From: Syngnathus acus
Lineage: Eukaryota > Chordata > Actinopteri > Syngnathiformes > Syngnathidae
Length of the DNA: 64,000 nt
NCBI RefSeq assembly: GCF_901709675.1
Contig: NC_051100.1
Coordinates: 5,768,001 to 5,832,000, forward strand
Direction of reading: 5' to 3'
Positions 45,576 to 58,046 of this stretch are shown one piece after another; the stretch's first letter is position 1; each line of letters opens with the position of its first letter. The translations under genes and the position numbers were made by a program. Under the pieces are notes generated by a model. It was not told the DNA's origin. It saw only the letters and a list, made by a program, of their open reading frames with translations, and did no database searches.

Positions 45576-48500
45576 TGTACATTTAACTACTGCAATGTGC
45601 GTTATGCATATCCCAAATAGTGCTACCTGCTTTCATTCATTGGTTAATGAGATTTTTTTTTTTTAATAAAAAAAAAAAAAGAAGAAAACTGTATATGTGC
45701 CTCTCCAGATGGCATGTTTCTATTAATTTACCTGATGCACAGTTGCATGTAGATCAATGGTCACAGAAGGTCACTCCAGCGTCGGCTTACTTTCTCTGTT
45801 GCCACACCCAATGACAAATTCCATGTTTCTCATGCACTTTATTAGATGTCGGTTCTTTCACAAGAAGGTGAGGGAGTGAAAGAGTCTTTCGATATTTGAA
45901 GCAGAAGGTAGAACTAGCAATTACCCTATTACAAGTACTGTCGCAATTAAGGAAATGTACAGTTCAAGCAGGTACACCGTTTCAAATGACTGTCAGAAGC
46001 ATACAGAGAACCTCAGAGGGCAGTAAATCATCTTGCACCTCTTAAGATTCTCTCATTCTCAGATGCACAGGGACACGCACGGCTGTATTTTTTTATGTGA
46101 CGTCATTCTCTTCACCACTTTTAAACAAAGGCGAAATTCAGGCTTGATTATTTAAATGAATTTAAATGAAAATGTACTTTCTTGTCTTTAGGATAATAAT
46201 TTTTGCTTTAATTGCACAAAATATAACAAGGCATGGTGACAATTTGTTATATTTTGATGGGAAATCACATTTACAATTACATCACGCATAAAATTACATT
46301 TTTAAAAGCATTTTCTCATTTCTTTAAACACAACTCTAAAACAACAGAAACATATTTAACATAGCACGTTTAGAGAGAGCTGCATACATTTATAACAAAA
46401 AATATTGCACAGGCAGTATAAAACATAGAGTAACACATAAGGGTATAATAAAAACAGATTTTAATCAGAAAATTGTTTCTCATTTAAAAGATGAGAATGC
46501 ATTAGTGCACAAACCGCTTTCACTATCGATTGATCCGGCAAATGGCCCATGCAAAATATTTGATGTTACTGATTATTTATTGCTTATTTGAATTTAATAA
46601 TAATTTGTGCATTGGAGAGCTTTTGCATATTGTTATATGACAATAAACATGACAAATTTATAAATGCATTTCTTCTCTAGACTTTGATAATTATCTTTGA
46701 AGAAATGCCACATTTACACGACTGACAAGTTAATTCATATTGTTAAATGTCATCAGTGGCATAACATCAGTACCGTACAGTATTTCACTAAGTGCTAAAC
46801 GTCAGGAAGAGGAAATACTTTGTAATATTCTGCATTCTCCAACAATAACAACTCAGATGCAAAGCCTAAATGTCCTATTCTGGAATTTGTGAATTCTTTT
46901 ACAGAGATACACAAAAGTATTTGTCGCATACTGTGCACGGTGAAACAAACTAACTTACTAAGAATATTTCTTTTCAACGACACCAATCGGTTCTCTCGGA
47001 ACAAAATAATTTCTCACACACTTGTCTCATCTGACCAAGTCTCAACATCAGTGTGCTCTTTGAGGTGACATCCCAACTATTCCACTGGGTCCCTCATTAA
47101 GGTCTAAGATAACACTCTCCTGAGAAGTTTTGAGCTGTAGGGAGAGGGGCACCGGGTAAACTTTAGTGAGGTCACCACTCTCAAAGTGCCCTGCTCCTGT
47201 AATCCCTTGGTCCTGTCAGCAGAGTCCACAAACAAGCAGAAAGGTTAGCATTTCTTCACCCAAAGGTATCTTCTCCCTCTGAGGGTGAGAAGAAGGGCGC
47301 CAACAACAATGTCATTGTTATCCAAAGTGTTTACAAAAAAGACTGGACCCCTTGGAACTTTTTGGGGGATTTTGTGTTCATTTCCCAGAACCTATGATTA
47401 AAATATACCTGCAAAACCATGTTAGGAACTTTGTGAATTGAAAAATACACACAAAGGGTGTCAGAAATGTTCCAGGACTGATGTCACAAAGTACTCAATT
47501 CAAATTCAAACTAAAAGTTCCACCGCATTGAAGTAATACCCCTGAAGTCTTAAACACTTTACGAGGACTCTCTTCCAGGTCTTCATCCAGTCCTGGACAT
47601 ATTCTTCCGGGTTCCTCTGGGATGGTTTGACGGATCAAAGACATTTTAAAATATCTGTACAGTATCTGTTTTTGTCCCAACTGACTTATTCAAGGTTTAA
47701 TGTTTGCATGAACAATGAATAGGTTTAGTTTATAAAAACAAAAAAATCTGCAATCACGGTGCCCAATTGCAGCATGTTCTTGTGCCCACTTTCCTTAGCC
47801 AAAGTAAACATACGTCTCTTTCAATAACCCATGCCCACAATCTTGCTTTCCCCTCTGCATGCCTTTTCTTTCCATCCTTAGTCCCTACTCCCTATATGCC
47901 TCTATTTAAACAGATGAATGTGATTACAGCCAGTTTCGAATGACATTGGAAGTTTGTGTGTTTAATGAATCAAATACAAGGCACGGTCATTAAGTGTAAA
48001 GATAGGCCCTATTAGGAGGTCTCTGTGTGAAGTTCCGTGAACTGTGTGCGACACGGAAAGGGTTTATTTTATTACGCTGATTCTCAGATGACTGACTGCA
48101 ATACCTGCTTTATGGAGAGAGATTCTGCCTATCAACATCGGTAAGCCAGCAGCCATCTGGTTCACTACTACTTTTTTTTAAGCATCCAGTCTGTTCAATG
48201 TGAAGCTTTCTTTCCTTGTGTATTTAATTCACTTCTGATAGCGTGATTTTATTTTTCACAAGTGTTGGAAATAATATAATTGTACCATTTTATTGATAAT
48301 TCTTTAAGTTTGCAAAAAATAAAAAAGTAAAACAAATTTAGGATTTATTTTTTAAAGTTGTCCTCTGTCAAACTATAAAGCCACAGAATTAAACAAGTCA
48401 TGTGTGCGGGTCGGAAGCAGTCATGAGGCGAGACTGTACTGAACATTGCCCTGGGTCTAGAGTTGTAAAAAGCTTGGTCACTTTTCCCCGAACTGATGTG

Positions 48501-48700
48501 AAAAACAGAAAGATATGCTGTCTACAGGCCTTCTGGGGAAACATTTATAATTCAACATTGTTTGTGAATGCATGATCACTGGTCAAAGCCGTTATGGTAA
48601 AAAATTGTTCTCAAGATGACAGATAAAGTACTGATTGTATATTAAAATGTAGGTCAAGGGTAGCTGCAGCATTTATTTTTCTTTGAACCACTACATCTTC
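45576..48700. other. Non-coding, no gene seen
   Basis: Three kilobases of AT-rich unique sequence with T/A homopolymers at 45652-45680. No exon, RNA gene or recognised repeat. A short GACAATAAACATGAC phrase near 46640 resembles a LINE tail but is too short to call. Confidence 0.5.
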
Positions 48701-48950
48701 TGCTCCGGCTGGATGGATGGCAGTGAACAAAGTCAGTGGCGGGCAGGGAGCTTCTTTGTGGTGTGGCCGGCTGGGTGACGCGCCCCGGAGATCTTCCTGG
48801 CTGCTTCACCGCGGCGACTAACGCAACGGGGGACTCAGAGCTTTTTGGCTGTTACGCAGAGCCTTATGTTGGCCAGGAGATCCTCCCGGCTGCCTCACAG
48901 GCGGTGACTGGCTAACTTGGTCGGTGGCAGATTCGGAGGCCCCATGTCTT
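48701..48950. repeat. GC-rich degenerate tandem duplication (about 89-base period)
   Basis: Bases 48787-48822 (GGAGATCTTCCTGGCTGC, TTCACCGCGGCGACTAAC) recur in altered form at 48876-48916 (GGAGATCCTCCCGGCTGC, CTCACAGGCGGTGACTGG). A still weaker echo upstream reads GGCCGGCTGGGTGACGCG. The patch is clearly more GC-rich than its AT-rich surroundings, which suggests a minisatellite-like or imported repeat. Confidence 0.55.
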
Positions 48951-48988
48951 GCTGAAAAATGTGGAAACTACAAAAAGCCCACAATGTT

Positions 48989-49244
48989 ATCCATCCATCC
49001 ATTTTCTGAAATACTTCACAGGGGTCACGGGTGTGCTGGAGCTAATCCCAGCAGACTTTGGGTAATAGGCTGGGTACACCCTGAACTGGTCGCCAGCCAA
49101 TCACGGGCACACAAAGACAAACAACCATTCAAACTGGAGTGCTCAATCGGCCTACCATGCATGTTTTTGGAATGTGGGAGGAAATCAGAGTACCCCGAGG
49201 GAACCGCAGGCACGGGGAGAACCTACAAACTCCACACAGGAGAT
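48989..49244 (-). repeat. SINE-like repeat copy (GGAT-tailed family), head missing
   Basis: Starts TTATCCATCCATCCATTTTC. It then has GGGTCACGGGTGTGCTGGAG, TACACCCTGAACTGGTCGCC, AGCCAATCACGGGCACAC, CATGCATGTTTTTGGAATG and GGCACGGGGAGAACCTAC, and stops at the ACTCCACACAGGAG phrase before the tRNA-like head. No target duplication found. Confidence 0.8.
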
Positions 49245-50729
49245 TGGACAGCAATTTATTGTTTGGTGCTTTATCATTAATTTCAATTCGGTCTGGGTTT
49301 GTTTCTGTTCCGAAGGTAACTTTTTGTCACTGAGATCATCTTGGACTGTGTGAGGATTTCAAAGCAAAGATCACACACGCCTCCCACTCGTTCCTCTCGA
49401 CTGCTGTTGCTAGGCCACTTCTAGGGCATTCACAATAACACATGAAAGATTAAGTGTTGCCTGCCCCTTTGTCATACCACACACACGCGCACACACACAC
49501 ACAAAACACACACTCGCATCTGCCTGTACCTGCAACACCCTTTGCACTCTCATCTGCATATCCCTTGCTCTGCACTATAAATTCCACCAGAAACGGGCAC
49601 TTATACTTTCATAAATCTCCTCCATGTCACTTTCATATTACAGAGATTTATTCACAACCGAACAGGGCCGAACAGAGTCAAGGGAACAAGGGAGTCAAGA
49701 AGGGAGAGAAAAAAATAAAAAAGTCTCTTTACGACCTGGCACAGCAATGTAGGGGGTAGCGGGGACATGTGCTTTCAGTGTGCGTTTGTAACATGTCAGT
49801 GCATATGCAGTGTGTTCCATTTCTACTGTATTGAACGTTCTGGATATGAATAATGTTTAAAGTAAGAACGCTAGCATTTAACACTGTAGGTGTCTTTGGG
49901 GCGTTCACAATTTCCTTAAGCTCCATTACAGTGTACAGTATGGTGGAAACTCTTTCACCTCTTCAACGACAAAGACTGTTTAGCGAAAAAAAAATCATAT
50001 ACAAAACTGGAAATTGCTTGCTAACCATTTTAAACCTACACTCTGCTGGTTGGTACAATTTGTTTCGCATGCTGCTTGAATAGAACCCGCTAACTCCAAA
50101 AGTGGCAATTCAGATATTTAGTTTCAAAGTCATTCTATTTTTTGATGTGCAGTGTGAATGTGGTGGGGCGGAAGGGAATGTGAACACAAGAATATCACCA
50201 AATTATGTGGCATGAAAAATTGAACAATCTTGGTCATATGATGCAAATATAAAAATAAAAAAGCCAACAAAATTCGTACCATGCATACTTGATACTTTGC
50301 CTATTCAGTACGTCAGTATGCTTCTCGTTCTTTTGATTCATTCTTTAAATTATTACCTTCTGTCACCTTTCCAAAGTGTTCGAGTTTGGTTAAACGGAGA
50401 GACCTTTAGAGTTTTAGCAAGAAGATGTGCATGTAGGCAGCACCGTGCTCTTATCAGTCTCCCTTTCTTTCACTGTAAGGAATGACTGTGATTCATGTAT
50501 TTCTTGAGAAGACCAACTTTAATTTCTTGTAACGCAGTGTCGATCTCAGTCATTGGGCCCACAACCTCTATTTTATCACTCTAGTTTAATTCTTTCTGAA
50601 TTTCTACTTTTATTGCTTCTTAAATTTTGCAGCCATCTCTTGAGGAAGGCATATTTTGTTTTTTCATTCTCATAATTCATCAACAATTATGCAAGGACAC
50701 AAGTCACACTTGTCTCAATGCTATGTCAT
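49245..50729. other. Non-coding, no gene seen
   Basis: Unique sequence with a short CA tract (49478-49512). Nothing recognised. Confidence 0.5.
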
Positions 50730-51010
50730 GCATCGGCATGACCAGTACTCTGGACAGCTCATCTCTCCTGCCCCTCCCGTTCTGTCGGCAGCATTTACGC
50801 CGATTGGCCGCACCTCCGGCTCATTTCCACACCTGCTCCCAGCTCGTTAGCCACCCTATATAAACCCCGCACACCCGGCACTCTGTTTCACTTCCTACTA
50901 TTGTCCTACCTGGTGTCTCGCCATGTTGCTATCTGTTATGCTACCTGTCTGTTGCCCCACGTTTCCTTCCTGTATGCTACTCGTCTTGCTCCCTGTTGTC
51001 CAGCTTTCCC
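50730..51010 (+). mobile_element. Probable truncated LTR (U3-R part) with core promoter
   Basis: A pyrimidine-rich, GC-balanced segment is laid out like a fish Gypsy-type LTR promoter. It has a reversed CCAAT box (ATTGG, 50803-50807), then CACCTGCTCCCAGCTCGTTAG, TATATAAA at 50857-50864, and a CACTCTGTTTCACTTCC stretch followed by CTACCTGGTGTCTCGCC. No AATAAA, CA end or target duplication is visible, so the copy would be 3'-truncated. The alternative is a genuine polymerase II promoter, but no coding exon or CpG-rich island follows. Confidence 0.42.
50857..50864 (+). promoter_or_regulatory. TATA box
   Basis: Consensus TATATAAA, 50 bases downstream of a reversed CCAAT box, in the LTR-like segment. 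Confidence 0.55.
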
Positions 51011-51206
51011 CTTTCCCCCAATTCGATAATGTCCGCCAGTGACATTCCGAGAAGAAATAAAATTACTAAAGCACCTTTCCTAATAATGAAAATCAACCAA
51101 ATGATTGCTATCAACACCGTACTAACGTGCACAACAAGAGGAATCACTATCATAATCTCAAAACTCTTTCATCAACGTCACAGTGTCACATTCACTGAGT
51201 GTTAAA

Positions 51207-51222
51207 CCCCCCCCCCCCCCCC
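51207..51222. repeat. Poly(C) tract
   Basis: 16 C residues. Confidence 0.95.
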
Positions 51223-51229
51223 ATGTTTT

Positions 51230-51520
51230 CCTCACACAGCCTGCAGTAGCACTGAGCCATGGAAATGTCAGGGGTCAAGTTTATGTTGACGCTAAAGCGC
51301 TGGTCACCCAGGGCCATCGTAAAGGTCAGCACCATGGTGACAGCTGGTTTATATTATTGTTAGTGAAGAACATGAGTCAAAATCCCACCCTTTGGCAGTG
51401 CAATTTCATTTTAATTATTATTTTTCTTCACATCTCTGCTTCTTTATCAGATATCCTGCTGCCAGAACTGGCCTGTTCTGCAAATAAATTAAATCTCAGT
51501 CCCTTATTGTCAGATGATTT
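51230..51520. promoter_or_regulatory. Candidate conserved non-coding element
   Basis: Complex sequence (AGCACTGAGCCATGGAAATG, CAGCACCATGGTGACAGCTG, TTTCATTTTAATTATTAT, CTTTATCAGATATCC). It holds a palindrome-like CACCATGGTG and an adjacent E-box, CAGCTG. The overlapping 115-codon frame has no domain. Confidence 0.3.
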
Positions 51521-54500
51521 AATTTTTTAATCTGGTAAAATGGTTGATTTACAAATGTTAAACATCACTTTGCCAAAGAATGTATGACACTGAAAAGTCT
51601 TAATAGATTTAATTCATGAAGTGCACTGAAACTTTCAGCTGCTGCCAAGATGTTGGTGTCTAGGATGCTGGCTGTGATCCAGGACCAAATCAGGTCTGCA
51701 TATGGCGTCTCAAAAGACAAACAATAAATCACAAGCTCTGACCTTTGCTGGCATTGGGGACTAAATGCTAGAGTCAAGAACTGAATTGAGACCTGGATGA
51801 AAAGTGATGAACCGCAGATGCCCATGGTCCACAAACACCACCTGGTGTCACTCACCTCCCAACCTACTCATGTGTCATGTGTTTAGCCTGTTCCTCTTTC
51901 CTATTTAAAAATGGATTAATCAAAATAAAAAATTGGATTAATCACAATCCACATGGATCTATTTTTCCACAAAACTTTTATTTTGTGTGGTTCCTAGATC
52001 TGCAAACTGGATCATCAAAGCTTCCCAGAACTTTTAAAAGCACTACCATTCCATGTTCTTTTGTCAAGCCCAATAAATTAATTATTGAAGAACCAAATGT
52101 ACCACACAATGAGCGTACTAAAATGCCCGTGGTCAAAATGTGCTAAAAATGCATCATTGTACATTTGATCTTCTCCAACACCAAAAGAACTGACAACAGG
52201 CAGAACAGACCCAAAGTGGCCTGTGCGAACCCAGTGACACACATCCTATTTTTTTAACATCCTAAAACATGAGCTATCCAACTCGTAATATGGGGGAAAA
52301 AATGACATGGTGTTCTTCTCTTTTTGTGTGTGGTGTACTCAAGATGAGTAGCAAAGCACACCACACACACACACACATACACATCTTCTAAAGCCCGGTG
52401 CACTCAAAGATAATTGTGCTCTTTTTGGTCCCGACTTTGCGCCATTCCTGACTGGAGATGACACATTGCAGACTATCATATTATAAAACTATCCTATAGG
52501 ATTATTCTGTGATTTAGGATGTGCTAAGAATGAATTTGTTCCACTAATAGGATCCAAAATAGGTCAGGGCCAACAATCTTAAATATTGATCAAACAGGTT
52601 GAAAACAAGTAAAAGTACCTGGTAGACAATTGCCGTCTGTGTTTGACAACACTTACTGTAGCTTCTCTTGGTGGCTCCAGTAACGTAACATCCCCGCCAC
52701 AGACGGAGCTGCTCATTCATGGGCTGTGCAAACTACCAGATGAGTCCAAATTTAGCTGAAAACTAATAACTCAAGGTTCCTCTAGTCTAGCGTAACAGGA
52801 GGTGATTCAACTATCCAGGAAAGTTGGAGCAGTCCTCTTATATTGGAGAAGAAGACCAGCAGCAGTGATTGGTTGAGTGTTGAGTGCTGAGAGAGAGCAA
52901 ATCTGAAGTATTTGCTGTGTATTTCTGATGATTGTGACAAAGTCCCATAGCTAAGTATTATTAGATGAAAGAAGTGATCCGAATATGGCCTTGTGCTGCC
53001 ATCATTATGCACGGCCATACTTTGCAAGTCAAAACCACGTATTTATGCAAGTGAGCAAGCTCATGAAGTCTTCCTAATTGGCCAAACCATAATATTGATT
53101 AGTTGTTAATGTCAGCTCGTCATCGATTGTCTTCAAGTCTGACATGACAAGGTCTTTTAAAACACTCATGAATGTAAATGTTACATTTAACTATTAAAAT
53201 GTTTTTGAAATGCGGGATGACGGCAGTTGATGGAAAAAAACACGACTCAAGGTTCCTTGGTTATTTTTTCAATCACTCTACAGTTGATACATACAGTATA
53301 CAAATGAGAAAAATCACTATATATGTTTTTTTATTTTTCAAAAAAATAGATTAGTGGCTGAAACATTTTACTGGAATTCAAAAGACAGCATAGGTCTAAA
53401 TACTTTGAGGAATTTGCACCATCAGACTCAAAGTAAATTAACACTAAGGCCAATGGAAAAATTCTCACAACTTCAACAACTTAACTGACTTTGGGCAACT
53501 GATGAGTTTCAACCTGGATTGGTGTCAAAATAGCTCTTTAAATATTTGAAAAATTTAAATAAACTTCATGTTCTGAAGTTGATTACTTGTTCTTATGGCC
53601 CATTAAGAACTATCAAAATTCCCTTTAAATGAACTGAAATTCTCACCAAAAATGCCTTGCCACCTCTAAATTACACAGATTTATTTTACTGTAAATTACT
53701 TCCTGGATTAAGTGTAGCATACAACCTTACTCAAAACATTAATCAAATAGAGGGCTTTCAAATCTGGCATTTTACAGCGGGAAAAGACATACTACTTTGT
53801 GTCGTGCGAATGAATGGAAGAGGCATTTAATGACAAAAGAGGTGGCCTTTTCCCTTGGCTGCGTAATTCCAAGATGGAGGGAGGGAACGGGGCTTTATCA
53901 AACTCTCTGAATAGATAAATACGATATATGAATGCTCATCATTAAAGTATTACCAAAAAGGCAAGAGGGAGGTTTAATAAGGGAAGTACATTGGAATAAA
54001 CAATGCAAGAGAGGCAGGTAAAATTTATTTTCTAAACGATTGGATAAAAACAAGGAAATGTAAAAAATTGTAAAAAATCCTGTCATCCCCACTTTTCTAT
54101 TCAGCAGATGTCTGAATGGTTGTTAACATCGCCTCTTCTTCTTTGCCTGATGGGGTGAAAGAGAGCTGCTGCTCCCTAGGACACAAGAGACCTCATTTTT
54201 TTATATATGAACGGCCCTGAACACTGCTGAATGACACACTACAAAGGTTGGATGTGCTGGTGCCCTTTCTCTCTTAAATGGTACGTTGGCATTTAGCTTC
54301 ACACGTGTCAGCGGAACACACACCTCTCAAGTTTTGGACCCAAAATGTGGAGAAGTGTGTGGAGAAGTGTGTGCGGCTCTGCCTTTTCTTTCTTTTTTTT
54401 TTTTTTTTTTAAATAGTTACCAGCCACAGGAAATGTGAAGGTGCGTACGTACAAAGGAGGACTGAGACTAAAAAATGGAAAAGGACATTTTGCTCAAGAT

Positions 54501-54590
54501 CAGCTTGCTACCTGGTCAAAATGTATTCCTGCATTTGTATTGTAATATTCTATTCGATTGTGACATCAACAACAAATATGACTATCAGGT
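51521..54590. other. Non-coding, no gene seen
   Basis: AT-rich unique sequence with a CA tract (52359-52378) and a T run (54391-54410) preceded by a short GTGGAGAAGTGT duplication (54347-54369). Nothing recognised. Confidence 0.5.
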
Positions 54591-55329
54591 ATTGTGTATC
54601 TGATCTCGACAACAAAACAAACAAAACACAAACCGTGTCTGAGGGCAGTTTTGTTGACCTCTCTATTTCACGACTACAAGATTAGTCTATTATGGCTAAT
54701 TACATTACGACTAATTTTCAAAATCAAACTGTTCAGAAAACAGAATAATTATGTAGTACAAAACAGAGTTCAATTGTGTCCAGTAGCCATTGTTACAAGC
54801 TGTGAAGCTCTGACCATGTCATTTGGCACATCACAAATGTCTTTGTTCACACAAACAGACGCACAAATGCATGCTTATAATAATGCCAACATTACAAGGA
54901 AACTAATTACAGAGGAGCCCATTTTGCTGATGGCATCCATGGATGAGGGCGGTGGTTTTGTGCGCGGCCCGGGGAAAACTCACGGTGCCTCCATGGGCCA
55001 GTCCACTCTTGTCTCTGTGTGAATATGTATGAGTGAAACTGATAAAAGCCAGAGAGGAGGACGACAGCAGATTCACATGCACGCTACATTTCACAGAAAG
55101 ATAATTTACATTTTGAGACCATATTATGTTAATTTGGAGTGGCTTCTCCAGCTAATTCTATTACACAGATAGCTCTCCCATGTCATCCAGGGCAGAATCA
55201 TCTTTTCGCCAAGAATGCACACCTGCTGATGAGCACCAAAACATGACGAGAAGGACTAAAAACAAGTGGCTGTGTATTGGAATTACATGTGTTCATATGA
55301 GTGTGTGTGTGAGAGAGTGAAGACACACC
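54591..55329. other. Non-coding, no gene seen
   Basis: Unique sequence. The interval 54930-55020 is GC-richer and complex. A 142-codon plus frame (54594-55022) begins at a non-ATG codon and carries no domain. Confidence 0.45.
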
Positions 55330-55331
55330 TA

Positions 55332-55499
55332 CCGTAATTTTCGGACTATAAGTCGCACCGGAGTATAAGTCGCACCAGCCATAAATGCCCAAAAAAGTGA
55401 AAAAACCCCATATATATGTATATAAATCGCTCCTGAGTATAAGTCGCCCCCCCACCCAAACTATGAAAAAAACCGCGACTTATAGTCCGAAAATTACGG
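55332..55499. mobile_element. MITE with 25-base perfect terminal inverted repeats and TA target duplication
   Basis: The left end (CCGTAATTTTCGGACT..., 55332-55356) is the exact reverse complement of the right end (55475-55499), and TA flanks both sides (55330-55331 and 55500-55501). Subterminal GAGTATAAGTCGC words repeat inside. The 168-base element has no coding capacity and can fold into one long hairpin. TA duplication and inverted ends place it among non-autonomous cut-and-paste DNA transposons. Very similar ends are, from memory, widespread in fish; the superfamily is left open. Confidence 0.92.
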
Positions 55500-55501
55500 T
55501 A

Positions 55502-57997
55502 TTTAATATACTTACAGTACCAAAATCATTTATTTGCTAAAATGGTGTATCAGATTTTGTTTTGTGCATATTAAAAAAATTAAATAAAAGGCAATTGCAG
55601 TGGGGGGAATATTTTTTTAACTCATCGTAACAAAGAAACACCAGGCAACTAAACACCACTACAAGAAACATGACGTGACTTATGACAACAATTCAACAAA
55701 GGCTGAAAGAAAGCCGGGAACTAAATACAAACAAATTGATCAGACAGCAAGGTACACCTGTACAAGACCCGCTCTGCATGAATTGCATGAATTTACTCAT
55801 TATTTAGCATATCCAATTCCCTATCAGGCAATCAACAGTGACTCTAAGGCACTTGAAATGTTTTGTTGTGTCTGGATGAAAATGATGAATGTGAACTTTG
55901 TGCTTCTCTCTGGTCTGTTAGAGGCCACATTCACTGCCCCCTTCATCTCTCTGAGCAGGTAGGGATCATTAATGAAGTGGCCTTCTCATGGATATTGACT
56001 AGCCTGTCAGCTGGCCTGCCACACTCCCTAATAGGAGTCATTGGTCTTGGCTGAAGACCTGACTGAGGGGAGTCTGAAAAGAAACAAAACAAGTGGATGT
56101 GACATTTTTCCTCATAGTGACTTTTTTCCTTCAATGTTGGTGATATGGGGATATGCCTGCTGTTAGAAATGAAAAATACAATTTGGCCAAAAATGCTAAC
56201 TGGAGTGCACTAGCATGTCTGTAAAGAACTGGAGGGTAAATGGGTGCATTGATGAAAAAGCATTTTTGTCCCTTTTAATTAAAAATAAATTAAGTCCAAT
56301 GAATGACATCAAACCACATATAGTAAAAGATGTAATTTGCTTATTTTTTTTCAACTATCAACATTCAACTCACCATTCAGTTTGTACATCAATGCCAAAA
56401 GCCCAAATAAATAATGAATTCATGTCCAGGATTATATTATACTTCTTACCACATGTGTAAATACCCATAATGCTATTATATCTGGATTGTGTTTTCACAT
56501 GTAAAATCGCCCCGTCCTCAAATTTTAGTCATATAAAAAAAAAAGAATTTCCATCAGCATTTTGCTTGAATGTGAATTCACATTATGCTGTATGAATGTA
56601 TCACAACAACCTTTTCAGTGGTCCTGTCCTGACTAAAAGCCTCTTTGACATTAACATGCTGTCCTTAAAAGGTAGACGGCTCCAATTTTCCTTTGAAAGG
56701 TGTAGCTATCATAGGTACTTCTCAAATTCCAGCCTGCTGTAACCTTGAATAAAGACCTGTACACTCTCCTTTCACCCCCTCTGACACTATACTTCCTACT
56801 CTTCCATTTTCTCGAGCCCAACTCTTTTATATCAAAGAAATCATGTAAAAACAGCGCAGTGAGAAAGATAATTTGCCGAAATAAGACCTTCAATGAATAT
56901 ACCAAAAAACAACAACTGAATTTCCATAATGCATTATAATGGATAGTGGATGTGTTTGAGCGGGTGAGATCAGAAGGCAAAGGCAAACACAACGATATAC
57001 TTGACAAGCAGCATTTTGTCAGGCTGTTAGAGAAAGTGGAATCGGCATAATTAGTGAATTCATCCATATTCAAATTTTTTTGCCCTCACCTTTTGCTAAT
57101 ATCTTTGACCATGAAATTGGAACATTACAGACAGAATATAAAATGTATACGGATGTTAATTGAGTTAATTGCATTTATCAGTTGATGCCAGGAATATACT
57201 GCAAAACTCAATAATAGTATAATAATGCAAGCATGAAAACAATAATACATTGTTGTGCAGTTTATTCAGTAACTTCTATGTTTGCACAATAAACATGACA
57301 TTCTTGGAATACGCACAGAATAAGGTTGTTGTAAAAACTATTGATAACTTGTGATTTTAAGTTCCTCAAACACATTTATGACACATTTCTTTTCTGTGAA
57401 TTATTTTATTATTTTTACTTTTTTAACAGATTTTTTTTCTGTTAACCCAGCAGCCGGACAATGTAAGTAAAATATGTTTTTGCAGTGTATAAATGTTCTA
57501 ATTTATTTCATATTGTTATCAATGGTCATATGGCAAATACAAAGATGTTTTAAATTTTAAGCATTGACAGTTTGATTTGAATTATTATTGTACAAATAGA
57601 TTATATGATATTTCATATCTCACAGTTCCGCAACCTCACTTTTATAAATGTGGTGTGCATTCAAGATAGAAAAAAATTCAGCACACCCGCCGTTCAGAGA
57701 ATACAATATGTTGACTTCACAAGCACTCTACACAAGTGTTCCTGATTATACACATGAGAAACAGAAATGTGAAGCCATTCCATGCAGATGACTCTAGACT
57801 ATAATCTGCTGTGGTACGGGTACATTCCACAAGCCTGGAACACAGCCCATGGTGCTCAGCATCCTCTCTAATAAACGTTCCAACGATGCTGTAGGCCAGA
57901 GTCCAAGCATGGGGCCACTGGGGGTTAAGCAATAATTTTTTTGTGACTGAGAATGCTGTGGTAGTCCTGCTTACCAAACTGCATGTGCCCCTAAAAG
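55502..57997. other. Non-coding, no gene seen outside 55900-56060
   Basis: AT-rich unique sequence. The interval 55900-56060 is complex and balanced (GGATCATTAATGAAGTGGCC, TAATAGGAGTCATTGGTC) and may be a regulatory element. Confidence 0.45.
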
Positions 57998-58046
57998 TGC
58001 TGGGTTTAAAATTTTGAACCCAAATTGGGTTGCTTTTAACCCAGCA
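57998..58046. repeat. Nested palindrome (hairpin within hairpin)
   Basis: Outer arms TGCTGGGTTTAAAA and TTTTAACCCAGCA pair with one bulged base. Inside them AACCCAA-A-TTGGGTT is a perfect inverted repeat. The whole 49 bases are built from AACCCA/TGGGTT words. The same TTAACCCAGCAG word occurs alone at 57442-57453. Confidence 0.8.

Noticed and set aside
46615-46655. GACAATAAACATGAC as a LINE tail
   Set aside because: Only about 20 bases match the tail style and no body precedes it.
50857-51010. TATA-led segment considered as the promoter of a host protein-coding gene
   Set aside because: No open first exon, donor site or CpG-rich context follows; LTR-like composition is the simpler reading.
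54594-55022. 142-codon plus-strand frame
   Set aside because: It begins at a non-ATG codon and the composition changes along its length; no recognisable motif.
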